From Paraburkholderia rhynchosiae (GTDB lineage Bacteria > Pseudomonadota > Gammaproteobacteria > Burkholderiales > Burkholderiaceae), in the NCBI RefSeq assembly GCF_002879865.1, contig NZ_PNXY01000006.1, positions 124,001 through 188,000 of the forward strand: a DNA stretch of 64,000 nt. The letters are read 5' to 3'. The stretch's first letter is position 1. Every line of letters starts with the position of its first letter. The position numbers and the translations under genes were made by a program. Shown here in pieces: positions 1 to 10,162 of this stretch. A model generated the notes under the pieces. That model was not told where the DNA came from and did not search any database. It saw only the letters and a program-made list of their open reading frames with translations.

Positions 1-1793
<1,793 letters not shown>

Positions 1794-1859
1794 GCCGATA
1801 ACAGCCGACGAGCCGGCATAGCGGGAAACCGACTATATCGCGCGACAAAGACTGAATAT

Positions 1860-1889
1860 TTGCGGCAACGTAATTTTCGGCTTTGTAGA
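1860..1889 (+). promoter_or_regulatory. Possible sigma70 promoter for the small secreted protein
   Basis: A TTGCGG at 1860-1865 and a TGTAGA at 1884-1889 are separated by 18 bases, about 80 bases before the ATG at 1967. Both hexamers match consensus only partly, so this is a weak inference based on position and spacing. Confidence 0.3.
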
Positions 1890-1966
1890 CTGAGGCGGCT
1901 TGACCCGCCAGACGCGGCCAAAACGCGTCGGCTTATCTAACTGCAATCGTCAACGGAGAGAATCCT

Positions 1967-2173
1967 ATGAAGAAGCTGACGCTGTTATTGACTGCTGTCT
2001 CGCTTGCCGCAGGCGCTACGGCAGCGCTCGCGCAAACCGCCGCTCCGTCCGGCTCGAGCTCAGTCAGCTCCTACTCGCCGCCCACGGCGAAACACGTCAA
2101 GAAACCGAAGAAGCAAAAAATGAAAAAAGGTGCGTCAGCTCCCGCAGTCGCTCCGGAAGCCGCCAGCCAGTAA
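1967..2173 (+). CDS. Small secreted protein of unknown function
   Basis: A 68-residue protein with a clear Sec signal peptide: a lysine pair, a hydrophobic stretch and an ALA-Q-like cleavage site near residue 23. The mature part is only about 45 residues, first Ser/Pro rich, then a very basic segment of lysines (KHVKKPKKQKMKK), then an Ala-rich end. The start is supported by GGAGAG 8 bases upstream. It stands alone between metH and a strong terminator, so it is probably its own transcription unit. No catalytic motif is visible and I do not recognise a named family. Similar tiny Lys-rich periplasmic proteins are common in Burkholderiales. A role binding acidic envelope polymers would be speculation. 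Confidence 0.75.
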   Translation: MKKLTLLLTAVSLAAGATAALAQTAAPSGSSSVSSYSPPTAKHVKKPKKQKMKKGASAPAVAPEAASQ

Positions 2174-2211
2174 GCAACTGAACGGCGCAAGCCGCTTCAG
2201 GCCGTGCAACG

Positions 2212-2240
2212 AAAAAGAGCCCGCGTTGCGGGCTCTTTTC
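2212..2240 (+). terminator. Rho-independent terminator
   Basis: AAAAAGAGCCCGC and GCGGGCTCTTTT form a stem with a tiny loop, preceded by an A-run and followed by a T-run. It can act in both directions and lies 38 bases after the small secreted protein. Confidence 0.9.
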
Positions 2241-2333
2241 ATGGGCGCGTCATACTCGCGCCGCCGGGCATCGAAGCCGCGGCAAATATCACGCGACAGT
2301 TCGGGCCCCGTTGACCGGCCCGGCTTGCGGGAA

Positions 2334-2660
2334 TCACAGCCCCCAAACGATATCCGCGTTTTCTTTCTGCGCGGCGCGCAGCATGTCGAGGAACGGATAA
2401 GCGCGCTGCGCGAGTCCGGGCGGAATCTCATGATGCTCGTGGCCCTCTTCGCCTTCATGGAAGTGGCCGTCGTGTTCGGCCCGTTCCTGCTTGTCCACGG
2501 TGATGGCCGCCTCGAGTTTGGTGATCGCCTCGTCGAGTTCGTCGTGCGTAATGACGCCTCGTTCACCGAGACGCTTGCCGACAATGCCGACCAGGTACTG
2601 TGCCAGATTCTCGAGCATCATCACGTCTGGGCAAGCGCGGCATTTGAAAGTAATCAGCAT
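2334..2660 (-). CDS. DUF1840 family protein
   Basis: A 108-residue acidic protein that matches what I know of DUF1840, a small family almost confined to beta-proteobacteria. It starts with a beta-strand-like MLITFKC and has a CxxC (CRAC) at residues 7-10. A helical segment with ENLAQYL follows, then a His/Glu-rich patch (HDGHFHEGEEGHEHHE) around residues 64-79, and it ends with IVWGL. The Cys pair and His cluster could bind metal, but that is only suggested by composition. It is transcribed away from argS as a single gene. The biochemical role is unknown. Confidence 0.85.
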   Translation of the reverse strand: MLITFKCRACPDVMMLENLAQYLVGIVGKRLGERGVITHDELDEAITKLEAAITVDKQERAEHDGHFHEGEEGHEHHEIPPGLAQRAYPFLDMLRAAQKENADIVWGL

Positions 2661-3093
2661 GACTGTTCCCTTTTTCGTTATGTTGGATTGACGCGCGAAC
2701 GGTGCTCAACGCCGCCGCCAGCGCGCGCTCCGTTAGCTCGCCAAAGAGACGCGGCGGCCTCGGCCCTTGCTGGGCATCTCATTGAACATATTAGCACCTG
2801 CTAAAATCCGTCTGGACGGAAAAGCGCGCCGCGCGCGGCAATGCGCAAGCGGCGCGGCTGGCCCGGCTGGCTGGCCTCGCGGCCGCAGCAGCCATGCCTC
2901 TGCAGGTCGCCGCGCACCGCGCTCATTGCGTTGCAGGCAACGTGCCCGATGGCGCGCCCGCCATGCCGATGCGTGATAACGGGGGCCGCGGGCGAACCGC
3001 CGCTGTCCACGCTTCTGACGAATCGGCCAAGCCTGACGCGCGGCCGACGCCTCTTCCGCATCACCGGATTGCCTCACTGGACTCGCAACAAGC
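2661..3093. other. Divergent intergenic region DUF1840 / argS
   Basis: This 433-base gap separates two divergent genes and should hold both promoters. The only clear structure is a 14-base perfect inverted repeat, TTAGC-ACCT-GCTAA, at 2791-2804 in an AT-rich patch. The right half is GC rich, with short frames in several directions that show no family likeness, signal peptide or ribosome-binding site, so I do not call genes there. Confidence 0.6.
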
Positions 3094-4896
3094 ATGCTGC
3101 CCGCACATAAACATACTCTCGAAACACTGCTCGCCGACACGGTGAAGCAGGTAGCCCTTGCTTCACAAGGCGCGACCGAAGCTGCGTTCGTGTCGCCCAC
3201 CATCGCGCTGGAGCGTCCCAAGGTCGCCGCGCACGGCGACGTCGCGTGCAATGTGGCAATGCAGCTGGCCAAGCCGCTGCGCGCCAATCCGCGCCAGTTG
3301 GCGCAACAGATCGTCGACACGCTGCTGGCTCACCCACAAGCGCAGCGGCTCATTGAATCCGCCGAAGTCGCGGGCCCCGGCTTCATCAACCTGCGCCTCG
3401 CCGCCGCCGCCAAGCAGGCGGTAATCGGCGCCGTGCTCGCGGAGAAAGACATGTATGGCCGCTCGCAACGCGACGCCGGCAAGCATGTGCTGATCGAATT
3501 CGTGTCGGCTAACCCGACAGGGCCGCTGCACGTCGGCCATGGCCGCCAGGCCGCGCTCGGCGACGCGCTCTCGAACGTGCTCGCCTCGCAAGGCTGGGAC
3601 GTGCATCGCGAGTTCTATTACAACGACGCCGGCGTGCAGATCGGCACGCTCGCGCTGTCCACTCAGGCGCGCGCGCGCGGCCTCGCTCCCGGCGATGCGG
3701 GCTGGCCGGCTTCGGCGTACAACGGCGAGTACATTGCCGACATCGCGAAAGACTATCTGAACGGCGTCACGGTATCCGCCAGCGACGGCGAGCCGGTCAC
3801 CGGCGCGGGCGACGTCGAAGACCTCGAGGCGATCCGCCGCTTTGCGGTCGCGTACCTGCGCCGCGAGCAGGACATGGACTTGCAGGCGTTCGGCGTGAAG
3901 TTCGACCAGTACTATCTGGAGTCGTCTCTTTATAAGGAAGGCCGCGTCGAGAAGACGGTGGAAGCGCTTGTTGCCGCCGGCAAGACCTACGAGCAGGAAG
4001 GCGCGCTCTGGCTGCGCACCACCGACGACGGCGACGACAAAGACCGCGTGATGCGCAAGAGCGACGGCACATACACGTACTTCGTGCCGGACGTCGCGTA
4101 TCACGTCGCGAAGTGGGAACGCGGCTTTACGAAGGTCATCAACATTCAGGGCTCCGACCACCACGGCACGATCGCGCGTGTGCGCGCCGGCCTGCAAGGT
4201 CTCGGCGTCGGCATTCCGAAGGGCTATCCGGACTACATCCTGCACAAGATGGTCACAGTCATGCGCAACGGCGAAGAGGTGAAGATCTCCAAGCGCGCGG
4301 GCAGCTATGTGACCGTGCGCGACCTGATCGAATGGTCGGGCGGCGCGACGCCCGGCTCGGAAGCCGCCGTCGATCTGATCGACGAAGAGACGATCCGCCG
4401 CGGCCGCGACGCCGTGCGCTTCTTCCTGATCTCTCGCAAGGCCGACACCGAATTCGTCTTCGACATCGATCTTGCGTTGAAACAAAATGACGAAAACCCC
4501 GTGCACTACGTGCAATATGCGCACGCACGCATCTGCTCGGTCATCGCCGAGTGCAAGGCACGCTATGGCATGGACCAGGATGCGAACGAAAGCACGCTTA
4601 GCGGTGTCGACCTCGCGCCGCTTGCGAGCGAACGCTCAATGGCCCTGCTGAACAAGCTCGCCGAGTTCCCGGACATGCTTCAACATGCCGCCGACGAACT
4701 CGCCCCGCACGCGGTCGCGTTCTATCTGCGCGACCTCGCCGGGGAATTCCACTCGTTCTACAATGACAGAGCCGAGCGCGTGCTGGTCGACGATGCAGCC
4801 GAACGCAATGCACGCGTCGCGCTGCTCGCCGCCACGCGTCAGGTGCTCGCCAACGGTCTCGCGACCATCGGCGTCTCCGCTCCCGTCAAGATGTAA
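3094..4896 (+). CDS. argS: Arginyl-tRNA synthetase
   Basis: This class I aminoacyl-tRNA synthetase charges tRNA-Arg in the cytoplasm. The 600 residues are the usual length. The N-terminal additional domain covers about residues 1-115. The HIGH-type motif is HVGH near residue 146 within [13 protein letters not shown]. The second signature region is KISKRAG near residue 393, replacing a classic KMSKS, as usual in this family. A C-terminal helical anticodon domain contains [10 protein letters not shown] and ends [13 protein letters not shown]...[17 protein letters not shown]. The start at ATG 3094 gives the normal MLPAHK beginning of the genus. It leads a run of same-strand envelope genes but is separated from the next one by a palindrome. 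Confidence 0.97.
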   Translation: MLPAHKHTLETLLADTVKQVALASQGATEAAFVSPTIALERPKVAAHGDVACNVAMQLAKPLRANPRQLAQQIVDTLLAHPQAQRLIESAEVAGPGFINLRLAAAAKQAVIGAVLAEKDMYGRSQRDAGKHVLIEFVSANPTGPLHVGHGRQAALGDALSNVLASQGWDVHREFYYNDAGVQIGTLALSTQARARGLAPGDAGWPASAYNGEYIADIAKDYLNGVTVSASDGEPVTGAGDVEDLEAIRRFAVAYLRREQDMDLQAFGVKFDQYYLESSLYKEGRVEKTVEALVAAGKTYEQEGALWLRTTDDGDDKDRVMRKSDGTYTYFVPDVAYHVAKWERGFTKVINIQGSDHHGTIARVRAGLQGLGVGIPKGYPDYILHKMVTVMRNGEEVKISKRAGSYVTVRDLIEWSGGATPGSEAAVDLIDEETIRRGRDAVRFFLISRKADTEFVFDIDLALKQNDENPVHYVQYAHARICSVIAECKARYGMDQDANESTLSGVDLAPLASERSMALLNKLAEFPDMLQHAADELAPHAVAFYLRDLAGEFHSFYNDRAERVLVDDAAERNARVALLAATRQVLANGLATIGVSAPVKM

Positions 4897-4918
4897 GTCC
4901 TCCGACGCAACATGCATG

Positions 4919-4943
4919 CGGCCGTCGTTATAATCGACGGCCG
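4919..4943. promoter_or_regulatory. Perfect palindrome with a -10-like core between argS and the SPOR gene
   Basis: CGGCCGTCG at 4919-4927 and its exact complement CGACGGCCG at 4935-4943 flank TTATAAT. The loop contains a consensus TATAAT, but no good -35 hexamer lies 16-18 bases upstream. A CTTTTTG follows about 10 bases after the stem, so it may instead end argS transcription. The structure is certain; its function is not. Confidence 0.5.
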
Positions 4944-4975
4944 TTCCAGGATTCTTTTTGCAGGTGATTCATACG

Positions 4976-5788
4976 ATGGCAAAACCACGCCGCACAACAA
5001 AGCAATCGAAACAAACCGGGGGCACTTTTCTCGGCATCGTGCTCGGCCTGATCGTTGGCCTTGCGATCGCGGTAGTGGTGGCGCTGTATATCACCCGTGC
5101 GCCCACGCCGTTCGTCTCGAAGGTCGCGCCGCCCGCCGCATCCGATTCGAGCGCGAGCCAGGCGCAATACGATCCGAACCGTCCGCTGCAAGGCAAGACG
5201 CCTGGCCTACCGGTGCCGCAAGCGGCGCAACCCGCGCCGCCGAACACCGCGCCCGGCCAGACCAACTCGCAGACGCAATCGGGCATGCTGGAACAGCCGC
5301 AGATCATCGAAGTGCCGCCGACCATCGGCAACGCGAACAACAATGCAGGCGGCAATGCCAACGGCACGGCGGTCGCGCCGAAGCCCGCGCCGGATAACGG
5401 CAGCAGCGCCACGGCCGCCGCGAAGAAGCCGCAAGGCACGAGCGCGCCGGCCGCCACCGCGGCAGGTTCCGTGCCGAAGAGCACGTCATCGGCCACGGTT
5501 GCGAACGTCAAGCCAGGTTCAGGGGCGGCACCGGCGCCGGGCGACGCAAACACCGGCTACTTCCTGCAAGTGGGCGCCTACAAGACTGCCGCCGACGCCG
5601 AACAGCAACGCGCGCGTCTCGCGTTCCAGGGCTTCGAATCGAAGGTCACGCAGCGCGATGCGGGCGGCGTCACGTACTACCGCGTGCGTATCGGACCTTT
5701 CTCGAAGTTCGAGGACATGAACGCGAACCGTCAGCGCCTGTCCGACGCGGGCGTCGATACAGCCGTCATCCGCTTCACCAAACAATAG
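4976..5788 (+). CDS. SPOR-domain (FtsN-like) inner-membrane protein
   Basis: A 270-residue bitopic envelope protein. A basic cytoplasmic start (MAKPRRTTKQSKQ) precedes one transmembrane helix at about residues 17-42 (LGIVLGLIVGLAIAVVVALYI). A long Pro/Ala/Gln/Asn-rich periplasmic linker follows, then a C-terminal SPOR domain at about 192-265 (YFLQVGAYKTAADAEQQRARL, then YYRVRIGPF). SPOR domains bind denuded peptidoglycan glycans at the division septum, so a role in cell division or wall remodelling is likely. I chose the ATG at 4976 rather than the TTG at 4958 because it gives the normal MAKPRR start. Architecture fits FtsN, but the low-complexity linker prevents a firm ortholog call. Confidence 0.88.
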   Translation: MAKPRRTTKQSKQTGGTFLGIVLGLIVGLAIAVVVALYITRAPTPFVSKVAPPAASDSSASQAQYDPNRPLQGKTPGLPVPQAAQPAPPNTAPGQTNSQTQSGMLEQPQIIEVPPTIGNANNNAGGNANGTAVAPKPAPDNGSSATAAAKKPQGTSAPAATAAGSVPKSTSSATVANVKPGSGAAPAPGDANTGYFLQVGAYKTAADAEQQRARLAFQGFESKVTQRDAGGVTYYRVRIGPFSKFEDMNANRQRLSDAGVDTAVIRFTKQ

Positions 5789-5914
5789 ATAGCCAGTGAT
5801 TCGCCGACACGCGCCGCCGCCGAACTATCGGTGCGCGGCGCCTGTCACAAGAATCGCAAGCATGATAAGCATGATTGAGCACGACAGACGATAGAACCGT
5901 GCAAGCCGATTTTG

Positions 5915-5953
5915 AAAACAGTGACGGGCATTTGCGTGGCGCCACTGTTTTTA
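5915..5953 (+). terminator. Hairpin with T-run in the dsbA leader
   Basis: AAAACAGTG (5915-5923) pairs with CACTGTTTT (5943-5951), followed by another T. The 19-base loop includes a self-complementary GTGGCGCCAC that overlaps the 3' arm, so a competing fold exists. It lies about 130 bases after the SPOR gene and 24 bases before the dsbA ATG. It is either the SPOR-gene terminator or an attenuator-like leader element. Confidence 0.6.
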
Positions 5954-5976
5954 CCGCCTACCTGGGTCAACACAAC

Positions 5977-6615
5977 ATGAAAAAGCTGCTGAGTATTCTG
6001 TTCCTCTCGCTGGGCCTGGTTGCCGCCACGGCTCATGCATCGCCGTCCGCGCCGGTCTCGGGCAAGGACTACACGGTGTTGTCCAGCACGCAGCCTACCG
6101 ACGTACCGACCGGCAAGATCGAAGTCACCGAGTTCTTCTGGTACGGCTGCCCGCACTGCAACGAATTCGAGCCGTACCTCGAAGCATGGGTCAAGAAGCA
6201 GGGTCCGGACATCGTGTTCAAGCGCGTGCCGGTCGCCTTCCGCGACGACTTCATTCCACACTCGAAGATGTACCACGCGCTCGACGCGCTCGGTGTCGTC
6301 TCGCAGCTCACGCCGAAGGTCTTCAACGAAATTCACGTCAACAAGAACTACCTGCTGACGCCGGAAGATCAGGCCAAGTTCCTCGCCAGGAACGGCGTCG
6401 ATCCGAAGAAGTATATGGAAGCGTACAACTCGTTCTCGACGCAAAGCGCGTTGCAGAAAGACAAGAAGCTGCTGGAAGATTACAAGATTGACGGCGTGCC
6501 GACGCTCGCCGTGCAGGGCAAGTATGAGACCGGCCCGGCCGCGACCAACAGCCTGCCGGGCACGCTCCAGGTGCTCGACTACCTGGTCCAGCAGGTTCGC
6601 GCCAAGAAGATGTAA
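5977..6615 (+). CDS. dsbA: Thiol:disulfide interchange protein DsbA
   Basis: This periplasmic oxidase introduces disulfide bonds into exported proteins and is recycled by DsbB in the membrane. The 212 residues begin with a Sec signal peptide (MKKLLSILFLSLGLVAATAHA). The thioredoxin-fold active site is CPHC at residues 58-61 in FFWYGCPHCNEFEP. The cis-proline loop GVPTLAV occurs near residue 175, with the inserted helical domain between. The ATG at 5977 is chosen because the signal peptide begins there; an upstream in-frame extension would bury it. Members of this family mature surface and secreted virulence proteins in Burkholderia. Confidence 0.96.
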   Translation: MKKLLSILFLSLGLVAATAHASPSAPVSGKDYTVLSSTQPTDVPTGKIEVTEFFWYGCPHCNEFEPYLEAWVKKQGPDIVFKRVPVAFRDDFIPHSKMYHALDALGVVSQLTPKVFNEIHVNKNYLLTPEDQAKFLARNGVDPKKYMEAYNSFSTQSALQKDKKLLEDYKIDGVPTLAVQGKYETGPAATNSLPGTLQVLDYLVQQVRAKKM

Positions 6616-6630
6616 AGCTGAGGCGCCGGA

Positions 6631-7404
6631 ATGAGCTCACCGCTAAAAGTTTTCATTACCGGCGCTTCGAGTGGGATCGGCCTCGCGCTCGCCGCCGAAT
6701 ATGCGCGGCGCGGCGCGATTCTCGGCCTCGTTGCCCGCCGCGGCGACGCCCTCGCCGCCTTCCAGCGGTCTCATCCGCAAAATTCCATTTCCATTCATTC
6801 CGTCGACGTCCGCGATGCCGAGGCGCTCGCCGAAGCGGCCGCGCAGTTCATCGCGCAGCATGGCTTGCCGGACGTCGTGATTGCGAATGCCGGCGTCAGC
6901 CGCGGCGCCGTCACAGGACAGGGCGACCTGCGCACCTTCCGCGAAGTGATGGACATCAACTACTTCGGCATGGTCGCCACGTTCGAGCCGTTCGCCGCCG
7001 CCATGATCGCGGCCAAACACGGCGCGCTGGTCGGCATTGCCAGCGTCGCGAGCGTGCGCGGCTTGCCGGGCTCGGGCGCCTATAGCGCGTCGAAGTCGGC
7101 GGCGCTCAAGTATCTCGAAGCGTTGCGCGTCGAAATGCGCCCGCATGGCGTAGGCGTGATCACCATCGCGCCCGGCTATATCCGCACGCCGATGACCGAG
7201 CACAATCCGTACACCATGCCCTTCCTGATGGACGCGGACCGCTTCGCGGCGAAGGTCGCGCAGGCAATCGAGCGCGGTACGGCGTTCGCGGTATTCCCGT
7301 GGCAGATGCGCGTGGTGGCCATGCTGCTGCATGTGGCGCCGCGCTGGCTTTACGACCGGGTATTCGAACGCGCGCCGCGCAAGCCGCGCGCTGCCGCCGA
7401 GTAA
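6631..7404 (+). CDS. Short-chain dehydrogenase/reductase
   Basis: A 257-residue classical SDR with the NAD(P)-binding TGASSGIG motif at residues 10-17, NAG (IANAGVS) near residue 88, and the catalytic YxxxK (YSASK) at 151-155. The C-terminal segment has the hydrophobic, basic look of SDRs that associate with membranes (AMLLHVAPRWLYDRVFERAPRKPR). It starts 15 bases after dsbA and is followed 3 bases later by the BtuF-like gene, so the three probably share a transcript. The substrate cannot be told from sequence. The call is secure at family level only. Confidence 0.9.
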   Translation: MSSPLKVFITGASSGIGLALAAEYARRGAILGLVARRGDALAAFQRSHPQNSISIHSVDVRDAEALAEAAAQFIAQHGLPDVVIANAGVSRGAVTGQGDLRTFREVMDINYFGMVATFEPFAAAMIAAKHGALVGIASVASVRGLPGSGAYSASKSAALKYLEALRVEMRPHGVGVITIAPGYIRTPMTEHNPYTMPFLMDADRFAAKVAQAIERGTAFAVFPWQMRVVAMLLHVAPRWLYDRVFERAPRKPRAAAE

Positions 7405-7407
7405 ATC

Positions 7408-8226
7408 ATGCAGCCGCGTGCGGTCGATGCAACCGGCGTCGCGCACGAGAAAGCGGGCGCCGACGCCCGCATCGTTTCGCTGGTGCCGAGCGTCACCGAG
7501 CTGTTGTTCGCTCTGGGCCTCGAGAGGCAGATCGTCGGACGTACCGGCTTCTGCGTGCATCCGCGCGACAAGGTTCGCAATGTGCCCAAGGTCGGCGGCA
7601 CCAAAGCGGTCAATATCCACGCAATTCGCGCGCTACAACCCACGCATCTGATCGTCAATATGGACGAGAACGAGCGCGATACCGTCGAGCAACTGCGCGC
7701 GTTCGTGCCGCATGTCGTCGTGACGCATCCACAGACACCGCAAGACAACCATTCGCTATACGCGCTGCTGGGCGCGATTTTCGAGCGTGAGCAGGAAGCG
7801 CGACGCCTCAGCGACGCCTTCCAGGCGCGTCTCGATGAAGCCGCCTCGCATGCGTTCGCCGCGCAAAACGTGCTGTACGTGATCTGGCGCGAACCGTGGA
7901 TGACGGTCGCGCGCGACACCTACATCTCCGCGATGCTGCGCCTCGTGAACTGGCAAACCCTGCCCGACGTGCAAGGCGGAGCGGCAGGCGCCGCGCGCTA
8001 TCCCACCTTCGATTTCGACCACGCGCCGTGGCTTGCCGGCGTCGATCGGATTCTGCTTTCGAGCGAGCCGTATCGCTTCACGCAGGCTCATTGCGATGCG
8101 CTGAAACGCGATGCGCGCGTGGCCGGCAAGCGCATCGAGTTGATCGATGGAGAAATGGTCTCATGGTACGGCGTGCGCGCGATCGAAGGCATCGCTTATC
8201 TGCTGAAGCGCGCCGCGGGCGAATGA
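7408..8226 (+). CDS. BtuF-like cobalamin/metal-receptor protein
   Basis: A 272-residue protein of the class III periplasmic-binding fold with a helical backbone. It opens with the typical IVSLVPSVTELLFALGL and GRTGFCVHP, then KVGGTKAVNIHAIRALQPTHLIVNMDENERD, as in BtuF and related B12 or iron-chelate receptors. Unlike true BtuF there is no signal peptide: the first 20 residues are hydrophilic and no upstream start adds one. It may therefore be cytoplasmic, as in a recognised subgroup of Burkholderiales proteins. It lies only 3 bases after the SDR gene, with no ABC permease or ATPase nearby. Function in B12 handling is inferred from family likeness. Confidence 0.78.
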   Translation: MQPRAVDATGVAHEKAGADARIVSLVPSVTELLFALGLERQIVGRTGFCVHPRDKVRNVPKVGGTKAVNIHAIRALQPTHLIVNMDENERDTVEQLRAFVPHVVVTHPQTPQDNHSLYALLGAIFEREQEARRLSDAFQARLDEAASHAFAAQNVLYVIWREPWMTVARDTYISAMLRLVNWQTLPDVQGGAAGAARYPTFDFDHAPWLAGVDRILLSSEPYRFTQAHCDALKRDARVAGKRIELIDGEMVSWYGVRAIEGIAYLLKRAAGE

Positions 8227-8486
8227 ACGCGCGGCGTCTGGCCGCACGCGTGCATTCCATATGAATATGCGGATTATGTTGTTGTCGCCGTAACGGCCCT
8301 TCGATAAGCTTTCGCCAAGGCCGACGTGCGCGTGGCCGCGATTAATGGCGACCATGCGCGAGCGCTGGAAACGTATCAAAATGAAGACGACGGCCACGCC
8401 ACGGCTGCCCGTCGCCGGTCGCTCGTCAACGGAACATAACCACAAACCAGACGCACTGCCTGACTGCGCTTGTTAACGGAGATCTT

Positions 8487-10073
8487 ATGCGCTTCAAACT
8501 GCTCGCAGCCGCCGTACTGTTCACGGCGCCCGCGCTCGTGCTCGCCAAACCGCTGACCGTCTGCACCGAGTCGAGCCCCGACGGCTTCGATGTCGTGCAG
8601 TTCAACTCGCTCGTCACGACCAATGCGTCGGCTGACGTGATTTTCAATTCGCTGGTCTCATACGACGAGGCCGCCAAAAAAGTGGCGCCATCGCTAGCCG
8701 ACAAGTGGGACGTGAGCGCGGACGGCCTCACCTACACGTTCCATCTGCGCCCGAACGTACAGTTTCAGACCACCGACTACTTCAAGCCAACCCGGCCGCT
8801 GAATGCCGACGACGTCGTGTTCACGTTCGACCGCATGCTCAACGACAGCAACCCGTGGCACAAGGTGACGGGGGCGAGCGGCTTCCCGCATGCGCAGTCG
8901 ATGGGCTTGCCGAAGCTCATCAAGTCGATCAGCAAGGTCGACGACAACACCGTCAAGTTCGAACTGAACGCGCCTGATGCGACCTTCGTATCGATCCTGA
9001 CGATGGGCTTTGCATCCATCTATTCGGCTGAGTATGCCGATCAGTTGCTGAAGGCCGGCAAGCAGGTCGACCTGAACTCGAAGCCGGTCGGCACGGGTCC
9101 GTTCGAACTGAAGAGCTATACGAAAGACGCGGTCATTCGCTACGACGTGAACCCGACCTACTGGGGCCCGAAACCGAAGATCGACCGCCTGATCTACGCG
9201 ATCACGCCGGACGCGACGGTGCGCGCGCAGAAGGTGAAAGCGGGCGAGTGCCAGATTGCGTTGTCGCCCAAGCCGCAGGATCTTGCCGACGCCAAAAGCG
9301 ACAAGTCACTCGCCATCGTGCAGACGCCCGCGTTCATGACCGCGTTCGTCGCGTTGAACACGCAGAAGAAGCCACTCGACAACCAGAAAGTGCGCGCCGC
9401 GCTGAACATGGCGTTCGATCGCGGCACGTATCTGAAGACCGTCTTCGACAACACCGCGACGCCGGCCGTGAATCCGTATCCGCCGAACACGTGGAGCTAC
9501 GACAAGGCAGTGAAGGCGTGGCCGTACGATCCGGCGAAGGCAAAGAAGCTGCTTACGGACGCGGGCTTTCCGAACGGCTTCGAAACGACGATCTGGGTGC
9601 GCCCCAACGGCAGTGTGCTGAATCCGAATCCGAAGGCCGGCGCCGAACTGCTGCAAGCGGACTTCGCGAAGATCGGCGTGAAGGCGGACGTGAAAGTGAT
9701 CGAATGGGGCGAACTGATCAAGCAGGCCAAGCAGGGCCAGCACGACTCCCTGTTCATGGGCTGGGCCGGCGACAACGGCGATCCGGACAACTATCTGTCG
9801 CCGCTCTTCAGTTGCAACGCGGTGAAGTCGGGCATCAACTTTGCGCGCTTCTGCAATGAAGACCTCGACAAGCTGATCGCCGACGGCAAGTCCACGCCGG
9901 ACCAGGCTAAGCGCGCGAAAGCGTATCAGGCCGCGCAGCAGATCATCCACGATCAGGCGCTGTGGATTCCGCTCGGCTATCCGACCGCCGCGGCCATCAC
10001 GCGGACCAACGTGAGCGGCTATCACGTGAGTCCGTTTGGACGGCAGAATTTTGGGGCGGTGGCGGTGCAGTAA
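8487..10073 (+). CDS. Peptide/oligopeptide-type ABC transporter solute-binding protein (family 5)
   Basis: A 528-residue periplasmic binding protein of the DppA/OppA family. The signal peptide is MRFKLLAAAVLFTAPALVLA, and the mature protein starts KPLTVCTESSPDGFD. Family signatures follow: LADKWDVSADGLTYTFHLRPNVQFQ, then DDVVFTFDRMLN and VGTGPFELKSY. The C-terminal lobe contains HDSLFMGWAGDNGDPDNYLSPLFSC, which is very DppA-like. GGAGA lies 8 bases before the ATG. No permease or ATPase genes follow; a terminator comes about 30 bases after the stop. It therefore either serves a transporter encoded elsewhere or is an extra binding protein. Dipeptides are the most likely ligand, by family. Confidence 0.92.
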   Translation: MRFKLLAAAVLFTAPALVLAKPLTVCTESSPDGFDVVQFNSLVTTNASADVIFNSLVSYDEAAKKVAPSLADKWDVSADGLTYTFHLRPNVQFQTTDYFKPTRPLNADDVVFTFDRMLNDSNPWHKVTGASGFPHAQSMGLPKLIKSISKVDDNTVKFELNAPDATFVSILTMGFASIYSAEYADQLLKAGKQVDLNSKPVGTGPFELKSYTKDAVIRYDVNPTYWGPKPKIDRLIYAITPDATVRAQKVKAGECQIALSPKPQDLADAKSDKSLAIVQTPAFMTAFVALNTQKKPLDNQKVRAALNMAFDRGTYLKTVFDNTATPAVNPYPPNTWSYDKAVKAWPYDPAKAKKLLTDAGFPNGFETTIWVRPNGSVLNPNPKAGAELLQADFAKIGVKADVKVIEWGELIKQAKQGQHDSLFMGWAGDNGDPDNYLSPLFSCNAVKSGINFARFCNEDLDKLIADGKSTPDQAKRAKAYQAAQQIIHDQALWIPLGYPTAAAITRTNVSGYHVSPFGRQNFGAVAVQ

Positions 10074-10103
10074 TAGCGCTGGAGTCTTTAAGGCGTATCA
10101 CGA

Positions 10104-10138
10104 AGCCCGGTTGCGAAAGCACGCACCGGGCTTTTTTA
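10104..10138 (+). terminator. Rho-independent terminator
   Basis: AGCCCGGT and ACCGGGCT form a stem around a 13-base loop and are followed by TTTTTTA. It lies 31 bases after the stop of the solute-binding protein and just before the convergent metallo-hydrolase. Confidence 0.88.
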
Positions 10139-10162
10139 TCGGCACATCAAATCAGCAGTCGG

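Noticed and set aside
2767..3145. Several short plus-strand frames in the gap before argS
   Set aside because: Arg-rich, no ribosome-binding sites, no signal peptide, mutually overlapping.
3163..4524. A 453-codon minus-strand frame over argS
   Set aside because: Antisense to a certain synthetase; no motifs.
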